Assembly: GCF_004337445.1 (NCBI RefSeq)
Contig: NZ_SJZB01000018.1
Coordinates: forward strand, 93,178-157,177
Length of the DNA stretch: 64,000 bases
Reading direction: 5' to 3'
DNA from: Parasulfuritortus cantonensis
Lineage (GTDB): Bacteria; Pseudomonadota; Gammaproteobacteria; Burkholderiales; Thiobacillaceae
Shown one piece after another: positions 28,108 to 37,446 of the stretch. The position numbers and the translations under genes are program-made. Position 1 is the stretch's first letter. Every line of letters begins with the position of its first letter. The notes under the pieces are model-generated. The model was not told the origin of the DNA. It saw only the letters and a list, made by a program, of their open reading frames with translations, and did not search any database.

Positions 28108-30756
28108 ATGGATCGGCTGCGTCAGTTGTCTCCCGGCCGTCCAGCGGCCATGTTCCTCAAGGCCCTGTTGTTGGCCGCGTTCGCCCTGCCGGCCTTGGCG
28201 GCCGACGTGGTCAACATCGGCGTCCTGGCCATGCGCGGTCCCGACAAGGCCTTGTCGATGTGGTCGGCGACGGCGGCCTATCTCGGCCAGGCCCTGCCCG
28301 ACCAACGCTTCCGCATTGTCCCGCTCGGCTTCGACGACGTGCGCCTGGCCGTGCGCCAGGGCCGGGTCGACTTCGTGCTCAGCAACTCGTCCTACTACGT
28401 CGAGCTGGAGTCGCACTACGGCGTCAGCGCCGTCGCCACCCTGAAGAACCGCTTCGACGGCGGGCCGGGGTTCAGCCAGTTCGGCGGCGTCATCTTCACG
28501 CGTGCCGATCGCGGCGACATCCGGGCCGTGGGCGACCTGCGGAGTCGCGTCGTTGCCGCGGTGGATGCCAGTTCCTTCGGTGGCTGGCTGGCCGGCTGGC
28601 GCGAGATGAAGCGCCTGGGCGTGGACCCCGAGCGCGACCTGCGCCGGCTTTACTTCGCCCATACCCACGATGCCGTCGTCTACGCCGTGCGCGACGGCCA
28701 CGCCGACGCCGGCATCGTGCGCACCGACACCCTGGAACGCATGGCGGCCGAGGGCCGCATCAAGCTGAGCGATTATTTCGTGCTCAACCGCCAGCCGGCC
28801 GCCGAGTTCCCGCTCCTGCTCAGTACCGCGCTCTACCCGGAATGGCCGCTGGCCAAGCTGCGCCAGGTGCCTGACGACCTCGCCGTGCGGGTGGCCATCG
28901 CCCTCATGCAGATGCCGGCCGACGCCCCGGCCGCGCGGGCCGCCCAGATCACCGGCTGGACCCTGCCGCTCAACTACCAGCCGGTACACGACGCCCTCAA
29001 GGAACTGCGCATCGGCCCCTATGAACACCTGCGCCGGTTGACGGCAGCCGAAGTCCTGGCCCAGTACGGCCAATGGCTGGCACTGGCGGCCATGCTGAGC
29101 CTGGCCATCCTGGCGACGGTGGTCTACGTCGGCCGCATCAACCGGCGCCTGCGCCAGAACCAGCAGCAGTTGGAGGAACTCAACGCCGGCCTGGAAACCC
29201 GGGTCGGCGAACGGACCGCCGAGGTGGCCAGCCTGCTCGAACGCGAGCACTTCCTGCGCGGGGTGGTCGAGATGGTGGCGGACGTCAACCAGATACTGAT
29301 CACGGCCGGCTCCATGGAGGAGATGCTCAAGGCCTGCTGCGATCGCCTGGTCGCCCACGGCGACTACCGCTTCGCCTGGGTCGGCCTGGCGGTGGACGGT
29401 CGCCAGGAGGTGGCGGCGCGTTCCTACGGGGCGGCGGAGTTCATCCGTTCCGTCGCCCTGGCCGGCGACCACGGCCCGGCCGTCGACGCCGTGGCCGGCA
29501 ACCGTACCGTGGTCGAGGCCGACCTGGCCGAACGCGCGCCGGACCTGGCCAAGGCCGGCGGCCGTGGCCTCATCGCCCTGCCCTTGCGCGAGGATGCCTT
29601 CTCGGCGCCGCTCGGCGTGCTCGGCGTGCTGACCGCGCGGCAACGGGGCTTCGACGCCGAGGAGGTGGCCATGCTCGAACAGCTGGCCGGCGACATCGGC
29701 TTCGCGATCCATGCCTTCGGCCAGCGCAAGGAGACCCGCAGGCTGCAGCAGGAACGCATCCACAATTACGAGGAGACCATCCTGTCCCTGGTCGACATGA
29801 TCGAGAAACGGGATACCTACACGGCCGGCCACACCCGCCGGGTCGCCTACTATTGCGAGATGATCGCCACGCGCATGGGGCGCAGCCCGGAGGAGATCGA
29901 GAAGCTCAAGCGCGCCGCCATCCTGCACGACATCGGCAAGATCGCCATCCCCGATGCGGTGCTGCTCAAGCCGGGCAAGCTGACGGCCCTGGAATACGAC
30001 CTCATCAAGCAGCACGCCGAAGAAGGCTACCGCACCCTGACCGGCATCGAGATGTACCGGGAACTGGCCGAGATCATGCGCTACCACCACGAGCGCCTCG
30101 ACGGTTCCGGTTATCCGCACGGCCTCACCGACGGCCAGATACCGCTGCTGGCGCGCATCATGGCGGTCGCGGACGCCTTCGACGCCATGACTACCAACCG
30201 CATCTACAAGCCGCGCAAGGAGGTTCCGGTGGCGCTCGACGAACTGCGCCAGATGGCCGGCGAGCAGTTCGACGCCGAGGTGGTCGAGGCGGCCTGCGCG
30301 GTGCTCGGCGAGGTGCAGCCGCCGTCGGTCTCCGACCAGTTGCCCAAGACCGCCCTGGAGCGCCAGCGCTTCGCCTATTTCTTCGATGACCAGCTGACCG
30401 GCGTGCACAACGCCAGCTATCTCCAGCTCATGCTGCGCAACGGCCTGCCGACCCGTTACGGCCACGCCTATGCGGTCCTCCTGCGCGATTTCGCCGACCT
30501 CAACGACAGTGCCGGCTGGGCGGCCGGCAACAGTGCCCTGGCGGGCTTCGCGGCGACCCTCACGGAGGCCTATCCGGAGGCCGTCGTGTTCCGCGTCATG
30601 GGCGACGACTTCGTGCTCCTGGCCGGCCGGCCGCTGGACCTCGACGGTACCCGCCTGAAGGCAGCCTCGCCGCTCGCGGGGACGCCGGTCGAGGTCGAGG
30701 TGCGGCAACTGGACCCGCACGGGAGCGACCGGGAGTACCTGCAGGAACTGCTCTGA
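28108..30756 (+). CDS. PhnD-type sensor, GAF, HD-GYP and degenerate GGDEF fusion protein
   Basis: An 882-aa inner-membrane receptor. Order: signal peptide (FLKALLLAAFALPALA), PhnD-like periplasmic ligand-binding domain (about 33-300), transmembrane helix (about 322-345), coiled coil, GAF (about 390-530), HD-GYP c-di-GMP phosphodiesterase (AAILHDIGKIAIPDAVLLKPG near 607; HHERLDGSGYPHG near 664), and a C-terminal GGDEF-like domain. The last keeps DDQLTGVHNASYL but reads MGDDF in place of GGDEF, so it is probably inactive and regulatory. Likely senses a small periplasmic anion and lowers c-di-GMP. It is followed by oxyR. Confidence 0.88.
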   Translation: MDRLRQLSPGRPAAMFLKALLLAAFALPALAADVVNIGVLAMRGPDKALSMWSATAAYLGQALPDQRFRIVPLGFDDVRLAVRQGRVDFVLSNSSYYVELESHYGVSAVATLKNRFDGGPGFSQFGGVIFTRADRGDIRAVGDLRSRVVAAVDASSFGGWLAGWREMKRLGVDPERDLRRLYFAHTHDAVVYAVRDGHADAGIVRTDTLERMAAEGRIKLSDYFVLNRQPAAEFPLLLSTALYPEWPLAKLRQVPDDLAVRVAIALMQMPADAPAARAAQITGWTLPLNYQPVHDALKELRIGPYEHLRRLTAAEVLAQYGQWLALAAMLSLAILATVVYVGRINRRLRQNQQQLEELNAGLETRVGERTAEVASLLEREHFLRGVVEMVADVNQILITAGSMEEMLKACCDRLVAHGDYRFAWVGLAVDGRQEVAARSYGAAEFIRSVALAGDHGPAVDAVAGNRTVVEADLAERAPDLAKAGGRGLIALPLREDAFSAPLGVLGVLTARQRGFDAEEVAMLEQLAGDIGFAIHAFGQRKETRRLQQERIHNYEETILSLVDMIEKRDTYTAGHTRRVAYYCEMIATRMGRSPEEIEKLKRAAILHDIGKIAIPDAVLLKPGKLTALEYDLIKQHAEEGYRTLTGIEMYRELAEIMRYHHERLDGSGYPHGLTDGQIPLLARIMAVADAFDAMTTNRIYKPRKEVPVALDELRQMAGEQFDAEVVEAACAVLGEVQPPSVSDQLPKTALERQRFAYFFDDQLTGVHNASYLQLMLRNGLPTRYGHAYAVLLRDFADLNDSAGWAAGNSALAGFAATLTEAYPEAVVFRVMGDDFVLLAGRPLDLDGTRLKAASPLAGTPVEVEVRQLDPHGSDREYLQELL

Positions 30757-30837
30757 TCCGGCGCGCCGGCCGGATGATGGACAAATACCCCCACTTGGCT
30801 GAATATCCGTCCGCTTAGGCCATTGACGGGATTCGCC

Positions 30838-31782
30838 ATGACGCTTACCGAACTGAAATACGTCCTAGCCGTCGCCCGCGAACGCCATTTCGGCCGTGCC
30901 GCCGATTCCTGTTTCGTGGCCCAGCCGACCCTCTCGGTGGCGATCAAGAAGCTCGAGGAGGAACTGGGCGTCATGCTGTTCGAGCGCGGCGGCGGCGGCG
31001 ACATCAGCGTCACCCCGGCGGGGGAACGGGTAGTCGAGCAGGCGGCGCGCATATTCGAGCTGGTCGACGGCATCAAGGACCTCGCCGCGGCCGCCAAGGA
31101 CGACCTGGTCGGCCCCCTCAAGCTGGGCGTCATCTACACCATCGCGCCCTACCTGCTGCCCTGGCTGATCCCGGAGATGAACCGCAGCGCGCCGCGCATG
31201 CCGCTGCTCCTGGAAGAGAACTACACCAAGGTGCTGACCGAGCGGCTGCGCAAGGGCGAGATCGACGCCATGCTGATCGCCACCCCGGTGGAGGATCCCG
31301 GCCTGCTGTCGCTGCCGCTCTACGACGAGCCGTTCCAGGTCGCCCTGCCGGCCGAGCACCCGCTGCGCAAGAAGAAGGCCGTGACCAGCGCCGACCTGGA
31401 GGCCGAGAACATGCTCCTGCTGGGCACCGGCCATTGCTTCCGCGACCAGGTCCTGCAGGCCTGTCCGTGCCTGAACCGGGCCGCCAGCGGCGGCTTGGCC
31501 AAGACCCTGGAGAGCTCGTCCCTGGAGACCATCCGGCACATGGTGGCGAGCGGGGTCGGGGTCACCGTGCTGCCCTGTACGGCGACGCGCATGAACTACG
31601 TCGACGACGACCTGCTCACGCTGCGGCCGTTCAAGGACACGCCGCCCTCGCGCCTGGTCTCCATCGCCTGGCGCAAGAGCTACCCGCGCCCGCGCGCCAT
31701 CGAGGCGATCCGCCAGGCGGTCCTGGCGACCGATCTCAGCTGCGTGCGCAAGATCGTGCCGGGCGGGCGGGATAACCAATAG
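30838..31782 (+). CDS. oxyR: Hydrogen peroxide sensor and transcription regulator OxyR
   Basis: A 314-aa LysR-family regulator. The N-terminal helix-turn-helix begins MTLTELKYVLAVARERHFGRAAD. The redox pair is C200 and C209 in LGTGHCFRDQVLQACPCLN, with the same nine-residue spacing as C199/C208 of E. coli, so disulfide switching should be intact; C211 is an extra Cys. ATG 30838 is chosen because OxyR proteins begin MTLTEL; an in-frame TTG lies 15 bp upstream. Likely controls katG (site at 26495-26531). Confidence 0.95.
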   Translation: MTLTELKYVLAVARERHFGRAADSCFVAQPTLSVAIKKLEEELGVMLFERGGGGDISVTPAGERVVEQAARIFELVDGIKDLAAAAKDDLVGPLKLGVIYTIAPYLLPWLIPEMNRSAPRMPLLLEENYTKVLTERLRKGEIDAMLIATPVEDPGLLSLPLYDEPFQVALPAEHPLRKKKAVTSADLEAENMLLLGTGHCFRDQVLQACPCLNRAASGGLAKTLESSSLETIRHMVASGVGVTVLPCTATRMNYVDDDLLTLRPFKDTPPSRLVSIAWRKSYPRPRAIEAIRQAVLATDLSCVRKIVPGGRDNQ

Positions 31783-31808
31783 CTATCGATATATTTTAAT
31801 TAATCAAT

Positions 31809-31837
31809 TTGAGTGATGATTTGCCGGCCCGTAGGAT
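31809..31837 (+). promoter_or_regulatory. Likely sigma70 promoter for the 46-aa ORF and rubredoxin
   Basis: TTGAGT (31809-31814), a 17-bp spacer and TAGGAT (31832-31837), each 4/6 to consensus, 48 bp before the next ATG. The upstream 30 bp are very AT-rich. Confidence 0.45.
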
Positions 31838-31885
31838 GACTCCCATGCCGTGACCGTACGGCGCCACCCTCCCGAGGAGACCGAA

Positions 31886-32026
31886 ATGCCGCAGACGCCA
31901 TCCCCCGATTCGATCACCACCGCCTGGGCCGCGGGCTACATGGGCTTCGCCCCGACGACCGCCTGCCCGGCGGCCGTGGATGCCGCAGCGCGTGCTTGGG
32001 CGCAACTCAAACAGGTCGCCGCCTGA
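31886..32026 (+). CDS. 46-aa small protein upstream of rubredoxin
   Basis: Starts at ATG 31886 with GAGGAG six bases upstream and encodes [20 protein letters not shown], a middle [12 protein letters not shown] and a helical tail [12 protein letters not shown]. One Cys. It lies 29 bp before rubredoxin and is probably on the same transcript. The strong ribosome site and codon usage like its neighbours support a real gene. No family recognised. Confidence 0.55.
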   Translation: MPQTPSPDSITTAWAAGYMGFAPTTACPAAVDAAARAWAQLKQVAA

Positions 32027-32055
32027 GCCGGCGGCCGACGACACCGGAGAACGAC

Positions 32056-32220
32056 ATGAAAGTCTGGCAGTGCATCGTATGCGGGTATCTGTACGACGAG
32101 GCCCAGGGCGATCCGGAGCATGGCATCGCGCCCGGCACCCCTTGGGCGGACGTCCCCGAGGACTACGAGTGCCCGGAATGCGGCGCGCGCAAGTCCGAGT
32201 TTATGATGGTCGAGATCTGA
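32056..32220 (+). CDS. Rubredoxin
   Basis: A 54-aa one-iron electron carrier. The Fe(Cys)4 ligands are C6, C9, C39 and C42 in CIVCGY and CPECGA, with the usual [17 protein letters not shown] loop between them. ATG 32056 has GGAGA upstream. Possible partners are oxygen/peroxide reductases or alkane-type oxygenases; none is adjacent. Its position after oxyR and the 46-aa ORF suggests an oxidative-stress role, which is inference. Confidence 0.96.
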   Translation: MKVWQCIVCGYLYDEAQGDPEHGIAPGTPWADVPEDYECPECGARKSEFMMVEI

Positions 32221-32281
32221 CCTGGCCAGACGCCCCGGCCGGCGTGCGAGAATCGCGGCCATCGCATCCGGATGCCACGCC

Positions 32282-32551
32282 ATGTCCGCCGAACTGAACA
32301 ACCTGATCGGTTATCCCGCCGCCTTCCTGACCACCGTGGCCTTCGTGCCCCAGGCCTGGAAGTCGTGGCGCACGCGCGACCTGTCCGGTATCTCGCTGCC
32401 CATGTACGCCCTGTTCACGCTGGGCGTGGCGCTCTGGCTGGCCTACGGCGTCCTGCTCGGCAGCGTCCCCATCATGCTCGGCAACGGCATCACCCTGGCC
32501 CTGGCTTCCGTGGTGCTGGTGCTGAAGATACGCCACGTCGCTGCACCATGA
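32282..32551 (+). CDS. SemiSWEET-family (MtN3/PQ-loop) small transporter
   Basis: An 89-aa membrane protein with three helices forming one triple-helix bundle; such proteins work as dimers to move sugars. The PQ-loop is visible in TTVAFVPQAWKSWRTRDLSGIS, followed by MYALFTLGVALWLAYGVLLG. The start is ATG 32282. Its stop codon lies inside the NtrC-like site upstream of prkA. Confidence 0.88.
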   Translation: MSAELNNLIGYPAAFLTTVAFVPQAWKSWRTRDLSGISLPMYALFTLGVALWLAYGVLLGSVPIMLGNGITLALASVVLVLKIRHVAAP

Positions 32552-32610
32552 TGGTGCGCTCGGCACCAAGGCATACTCCCATCGGATAGTTTCCGGCACC
32601 ATTTTGGCCG
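32542..32610 (+). promoter_or_regulatory. NtrC-like enhancer upstream of prkA
   Basis: TGCACCATGATGGTGC (32542-32557) matches the NtrC dyad TGCACC-N4-TGGTGC exactly. A weaker second half-conserved copy, GGCACC-N4-TGGCCG, is at 32595-32610. Both lie 50-120 bp before the sigma54 promoter, the usual enhancer position. The first site overlaps the end of the SemiSWEET gene. Confidence 0.6.
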
Positions 32611-32642
32611 GAAGGTGTCGAATCCAGACGGTTCCTGCGCCA

Positions 32643-32658
32643 TGGCATGGGCATTGCT
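32643..32658 (+). promoter_or_regulatory. Sigma54 (-24/-12) promoter of prkA-yeaH-spoVR
   Basis: TGGCAT-GGGCA-TTGCT keeps the invariant GG and GC with 10 bp between and fits the TGGCAY-N5-TTGCW consensus fully. It is 47 bp before the prkA ATG. E. coli yeaGH is known to be NtrC/sigma54 dependent. Confidence 0.65.
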
Positions 32659-32704
32659 GGACATGGCATGAGCCACTTAATCGGGTCGCAACCGGGAGAG
32701 CATC

Positions 32705-34624
32705 ATGAGTCTGTTCAACCAGTACATCGAACGCTATCGCCGGGTGGAAGAGGAATATTCCCTGGAGGAATACCTCGACATCTGCAAGAAGGACCGCATC
32801 GCCTACGCCAGCGCCGCCGAGCGCATGCTGGCGGCCATCGGCGCCCCCGAGCTGGTCGACACCAGCCAGGATCCGCGCCTGTCGCGCATCTTCTCCAACA
32901 AGGTCATCAAGGTCTATCCGGCCTTCCGGGATTTCTTCGGCATGGAGGAGACGATCGAGCAGATCGTCTCCTACTTCCGCCACGCCGCCCAGGGCCTGGA
33001 GGAGAAGAAGCAGATCCTCTACCTGCTCGGCCCGGTAGGCGGCGGGAAGTCGTCCCTGGCCGAGAAGCTCAAGCACCTGATGGAGAAGACGCCGTTCTAC
33101 GCCATCAAGGGCTCGCCGGTGAACGACTCGCCGCTGTCGCTGTTCTCGCCCGACGAGGACGGCAAGATACTGGAAGAGGAATACGGCATCCCGCGCCGCT
33201 ACCTGGGCCGGGTCCTGTCGCCCTGGGCGGTCAAGCGCCTGCACGAGTACAACGGCGACATCACCAAGTTCCGCGTGGTCAAGCGCTGGCCCTCGGTGCT
33301 CGGCCAGATGGGCATCTCGAAGACCGAGCCGGGCGACGAGAACAACCAGGACATCTCCTCGCTGGTCGGCAAGGTCGACATCCGCAAGCTGGAGAAGTAT
33401 TCCCAGGACGACCCGGACGCCTACAGCTACTCCGGCGGCCTGAGCCTGGCCAACCAGGGCCTGATGGAGTTCGTCGAGATGTTCAAGGCGCCCATCAAGG
33501 TGCTGCATCCGCTCCTTACCGCCACCCAGGAGGGCAACTACAAGGGCACCGAGGGTTTCGGCGCCATCCCCTTCGACGGCGTCGTCCTGGCCCACAGCAA
33601 CGAGTCGGAGTGGACCGCCTTCCGCAACAACAAGAACAACGAGGCCTTCCTGGACCGCATCTACATCGTCAAGGTGCCCTACTGCCTGCGCGTGTCCGAG
33701 GAGGTGAAGATCTACGAGAAGCTGCTCCACGGCAGCTCCCTGTCCGAGTCGCCCTGCGCCCCGGGCACCCTGGAGATGCTGGCCCAGTTCTCGGTGCTGA
33801 CCCGGATGAAGGAGCCGGAGAATTCCAGCATCTTCTCCAAGATGCGCATCTACGACGGCGAGAACCTCAAGGACACCGACCCCAAGGCCAAGAGCTACCA
33901 GGAGTACCGCGACTTCGCCGGGGTGGACGAGGGCATGACCGGCATCTCGACCCGGTTCGCCTTCAAGATCCTGTCCCGGGTGTTCAACTTCGACCATAGC
34001 GAGATCGCCGCCAACCCGGTGCACCTGCTCTACGTGCTCGAGCAGCAGATCGAGCAGGAGCAGTTGCCGCCCGAGGTGGAGCAGCGCTACGTCGCCTATC
34101 TGAAGGAGTATCTGTCGCCGCGCTACGCCGAGTTCATCGAGAAGGAGCTGCAGACCGCCTACCTGGAGTCCTACTCGGAATACGGCCAGAACATCTTCGA
34201 CCGCTACGTCACCTACGCCGACATGTGGATCCAGGACCAGGAATTCCGCGATCCCGACACCGGCGAGATCCTCGACCGTGCCCAGCTCAACGGCGAACTG
34301 GAAAAGATCGAGAAGCCGGCCGGCATCGCCAACCCCAAGGACTTCCGCCACGAGGTGGTCAACTTCGTGCTCCGGGCGCGCGCCCAGAACCAGGGCCGCA
34401 ACCCGGCCTGGACCAGCTACGAGAAGCTGCGCTCGGTGATCGAGAAGCGCATGTTCTCCAGCACCGAGGACCTGCTGCCGGTGATCTCCTTCAACGCCAA
34501 GGCCTCCAGCGAGGAGCAGAAGAAGCACCACGACTTCGTCCAGCGCATGGTCGCCAAGGGTTACACCGACAAGCAGGTGCGCCTGCTGGCCGAGTGGTAC
34601 TTGCGGGCGAGGAAGGCGTCCTGA
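32705..34624 (+). CDS. prkA: PrkA-family serine protein kinase (YeaG)
   Basis: A 639-aa cytoplasmic protein with an AAA-type N-terminal domain (Walker A LLGPVGGGKSSLAEKLKHLME) and the PrkA C-terminal kinase-like region. E. coli YeaG is a nitrogen-starvation kinase; B. subtilis PrkA is tied to sporulation. GGGAGAG lies five bases before ATG 32705. First gene of prkA-yeaH-spoVR, a set conserved across proteobacteria, behind a sigma54 promoter and NtrC-like sites. Length matches YeaG (644 aa). Confidence 0.95.
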   Translation: MSLFNQYIERYRRVEEEYSLEEYLDICKKDRIAYASAAERMLAAIGAPELVDTSQDPRLSRIFSNKVIKVYPAFRDFFGMEETIEQIVSYFRHAAQGLEEKKQILYLLGPVGGGKSSLAEKLKHLMEKTPFYAIKGSPVNDSPLSLFSPDEDGKILEEEYGIPRRYLGRVLSPWAVKRLHEYNGDITKFRVVKRWPSVLGQMGISKTEPGDENNQDISSLVGKVDIRKLEKYSQDDPDAYSYSGGLSLANQGLMEFVEMFKAPIKVLHPLLTATQEGNYKGTEGFGAIPFDGVVLAHSNESEWTAFRNNKNNEAFLDRIYIVKVPYCLRVSEEVKIYEKLLHGSSLSESPCAPGTLEMLAQFSVLTRMKEPENSSIFSKMRIYDGENLKDTDPKAKSYQEYRDFAGVDEGMTGISTRFAFKILSRVFNFDHSEIAANPVHLLYVLEQQIEQEQLPPEVEQRYVAYLKEYLSPRYAEFIEKELQTAYLESYSEYGQNIFDRYVTYADMWIQDQEFRDPDTGEILDRAQLNGELEKIEKPAGIANPKDFRHEVVNFVLRARAQNQGRNPAWTSYEKLRSVIEKRMFSSTEDLLPVISFNAKASSEEQKKHHDFVQRMVAKGYTDKQVRLLAEWYLRARKAS

Positions 34625-34637
34625 TCGGGGGGCGGCC

Positions 34638-35900
34638 ATGAGCCAGTTCGTCGATCGCCGCCTGTCCGGCAAGAACCGCAGCGCCGTCAACCGGCAACGC
34701 TTCCTGCGCCGGTTCAAGGGCCAGATCCGCAAGGCGGTGACCGAGGCGGTGTCCGGGCGCAAGGTGTCGGACCTGGAACGGGGGGAGAAGATCTCCATCC
34801 CGGCCAAGGACCTGTCCGAACCCTTCTTCCATCACGGCCCGGGCGGCCGGCGCAACATCATCCATCCCGGCAACAAGGAGTTCATCGCCGGCGACCAGGT
34901 GGACCGGCCCAAGGGCGGGGGCGGGCAGGGCGGCGGCAACGCCTCCCAGGACGGCGAGTCGGAGGACGAATTCGTCTTCGAACTCTCGAAGGAAGAGTTC
35001 ATGGACTTCTTCTTCGAGGACCTGGCCCTGCCGGACCTGGTGAAGAAGCAGCTCGCCGCCGTGCCCGAGGTGAAGAAGTCGCGCGCCGGCTTCGTCAGCC
35101 AGGGCAACCCCTCCAACCTGCACGTGGTGCGCTCCATGAAGCAGGCCATCGGCCGCCGCCTGGCCATGGCGGCAGGGCCGCGCGAGGCCCTGCGCGAGGC
35201 GGAGGAACGCCTGCAGGAACTGGTCGCCAAGGGCCTGGCCGACAGCCCCGAGGCGGACGAGCTGCGCGAGGAAATCGCCGGCCTCAAGGCCCGGGTCGCC
35301 GCCGTGCCCTTCATCGATACCTGGGACCTGCGCTATGCCAACCGGGTCGACCAGCCGGTGCCCAGCAGCCAGGCGGTGATGTTCTGCCTGATGGACGTGT
35401 CCGGCTCCATGGACGAGGACCGCAAGAACATCGCCAAGCGCTTCTTCATGCTGCTCTACCTGTTCCTGACCAAGAGCTACGAGCGCATCGAGGTGGTGTT
35501 CATCCGCCACCACACCGTGGCCAAGGAGGTCGACGAGGAGGACTTCTTCCATTCCCGGGAAAGCGGCGGCACCGTGGTGTCCTCGGCCCTGGAACTGGCG
35601 CGCGAGACCATCCTCGAGCGCTATCCCAGCGCGGCCTGGAACATCTACGTCGCCCAGGCCTCGGATGGCGACAACTGGGAGGAGGATTCGCCCCGTTGCC
35701 GCGAGATCCTGGTCCAGGGCATCCTGCCCCTGGTGCAGTACTTCGCCTACGTCGAGATCGAGGCCGAGGAGCCGCAGAGCCTGTGGCGCGAATACGAGCA
35801 GGTGCAGGCCGCAAGCCGGCAGTTCGCCATGCGCCGCATCCTGACACTGGAAGACATCTACCCGGTATTCCGGGACCTGTTCAAGAAGAAGGTGGCCTGA
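34638..35900 (+). CDS. YeaH/YhbH family protein (DUF444, von Willebrand A-like)
   Basis: A 420-aa cytoplasmic partner of PrkA. The N-terminus (FVDRRLSGKNRSAVNRQRFLRR) and the Gly-rich GGGGQGGGN segment are typical. The C-terminal half has a von Willebrand A-like fold with the metal-site motif CLMDVSGSMDEDRK. It lies 13 bp after prkA and 1 bp before the spoVR start. Molecular role unknown, but it always travels with PrkA and SpoVR. Confidence 0.93.
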   Translation: MSQFVDRRLSGKNRSAVNRQRFLRRFKGQIRKAVTEAVSGRKVSDLERGEKISIPAKDLSEPFFHHGPGGRRNIIHPGNKEFIAGDQVDRPKGGGGQGGGNASQDGESEDEFVFELSKEEFMDFFFEDLALPDLVKKQLAAVPEVKKSRAGFVSQGNPSNLHVVRSMKQAIGRRLAMAAGPREALREAEERLQELVAKGLADSPEADELREEIAGLKARVAAVPFIDTWDLRYANRVDQPVPSSQAVMFCLMDVSGSMDEDRKNIAKRFFMLLYLFLTKSYERIEVVFIRHHTVAKEVDEEDFFHSRESGGTVVSSALELARETILERYPSAAWNIYVAQASDGDNWEEDSPRCREILVQGILPLVQYFAYVEIEAEEPQSLWREYEQVQAASRQFAMRRILTLEDIYPVFRDLFKKKVA

Positions 35901-35901
35901 G

Positions 35902-37442
35902 ATGGAAGAGCCCGTCCCACCCCCGTCGCCCCGCCGCGCAAGCCCCTGTCGGAAGGTTCCGAGTGGACCTTCGAACTGCTCGACCTCTACGACCGCGAGA
36001 TCGGCCGCGTGGCCGCGCACTACGGCCTGGACACCTATCCGCGCCAGATCGAGGTGATCACCTCGGAACAGATGATCGACGCCTATTCCTCGGTGGGCAT
36101 GCCGGTGGGCTACCACCACTGGTCCTACGGCAAGCAGTTCCTGGCCACCCAGAAAAGCTACAAGCGCGGCCAGATGGGCCTGGCCTACGAGATCGTCATC
36201 AACTCCAGTCCCTGCCTCGCCTACCTCATGGAAGAGAACACCATGACCATGCAGGCCCTGGTGATCGCCCACGCCGCCTACGGCCACAACTCCTTCTTCA
36301 AGGGCAACTACCTGTTCCGCACCTGGACCGACGCCGAGGGCATCCTCGACTACCTGGTGTTCGCGCGCAACTTCATCAGCGACTGCGAGCAGCGCTACGG
36401 CGAGGAGGCGGTCGAGGAGCTGCTCGACTCCTGCCATGCCCTGATGAACTACGGCGTCGACCGCTACAAGCGGCCGGCCAAGCTGTCCATGGCCAAGGAG
36501 CAGCTGCGCCAGGCCGAGCGGGAGGCCTACCTGCAGTCCCGGGTCAACGACCTCTGGCGCACCCTGCCGACCCGGCCGGAAGAGGAGCAGGCCAAGCAGG
36601 CGAGCCGCTTCCCGCCCGAGCCGCAGGAGAACCTGCTCTACTTCATCGAGAAGCACGCCCCGCGCCTGGAACCCTGGCAGCGGGAAATCGTCCGCATCGT
36701 CCGGAAGATCGCCCAATACTTCTATCCCCAGCGCCAGACCCAGGTGATGAACGAGGGCTGGGCCACCTTCTGGCACTACACCCTGCTCAACCATCTCTAT
36801 GAAGAGGGCAAGCTCACCGACGGCTTCATGATGGAGTTCCTGCAGTCGCACACCAACGTCGTCTACCAGCCGCCCTTCCACAGCCGCCACTACAGCGGCA
36901 TCAACCCCTACGCCCTCGGCTTCGCCATGTTCCGCGATCTGCGCCGCATCTGCGAGCAGCCGGACGAGGAGGACCGGCGCTGGTTCCCGGATTTGGCCGG
37001 GACCGACTGGGTGAAGACCCTCGACTTCGCCATGCGCAACTTCAAGGACGAGAGCTTCATCGCCCAGTACCTGTCGCCCAAGCTCATCCGCGAGTTCAAG
37101 CTGTTCGCGGTGGTCGACGACGACAAGCGGGAGAAGCTGGAGATCGCCGCCATCCACGACGACGCCGGCTACCGCCAGGTGCGCCAATTGCTGTCGGAAC
37201 AGTACAACCTGGGCAACCGGGAACCCAACATCCAGGTCTACGACGTCAACGTGTACGGCGACCGTTCCCTGACCCTGCGCCACTACATGCACGACCGCCG
37301 GCCCCTGGGCGACAGCACCAAGGAGATGCTGCGCCACGTCGCCCGCCTGTGGGGCTATATCGTGCGCATCGAGAGCGTCGACGACCAGGGTGCCCGGCTC
37401 ATTGACGAGTGCACGCCGGGCCGGGTCGGACAACGCAGCTGA
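35902..37442 (+). CDS. SpoVR-family protein (YcgB), with apparent frameshift at the N-terminus
   Basis: Third gene of the prkA operon; homologue of B. subtilis SpoVR and E. coli YcgB. The conserved body runs from SEWTFELLDLYDREIGRVAAHYGLDTYPRQIEVITSEQM to the C-terminus. The ATG at 35902, directly after yeaH, is out of frame with it. One extra C in the C5 run 35920-35924 joins them into a 513-aa protein, close to YcgB (510 aa). Without that correction the first in-frame start is GTG 36009, which would delete the conserved SEWTFELLDLY segment. Function unknown. Confidence 0.9.
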
Positions 37443-37446
37443 GGGC

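Noticed and set aside
31783..31808. OxyR or FNR site in front of the 46-aa ORF/rubredoxin
   Set aside because: ATAGCTAT and ATCAA pieces occur, but no alignment gives the required spacing or more than 7/10 match to FNR.
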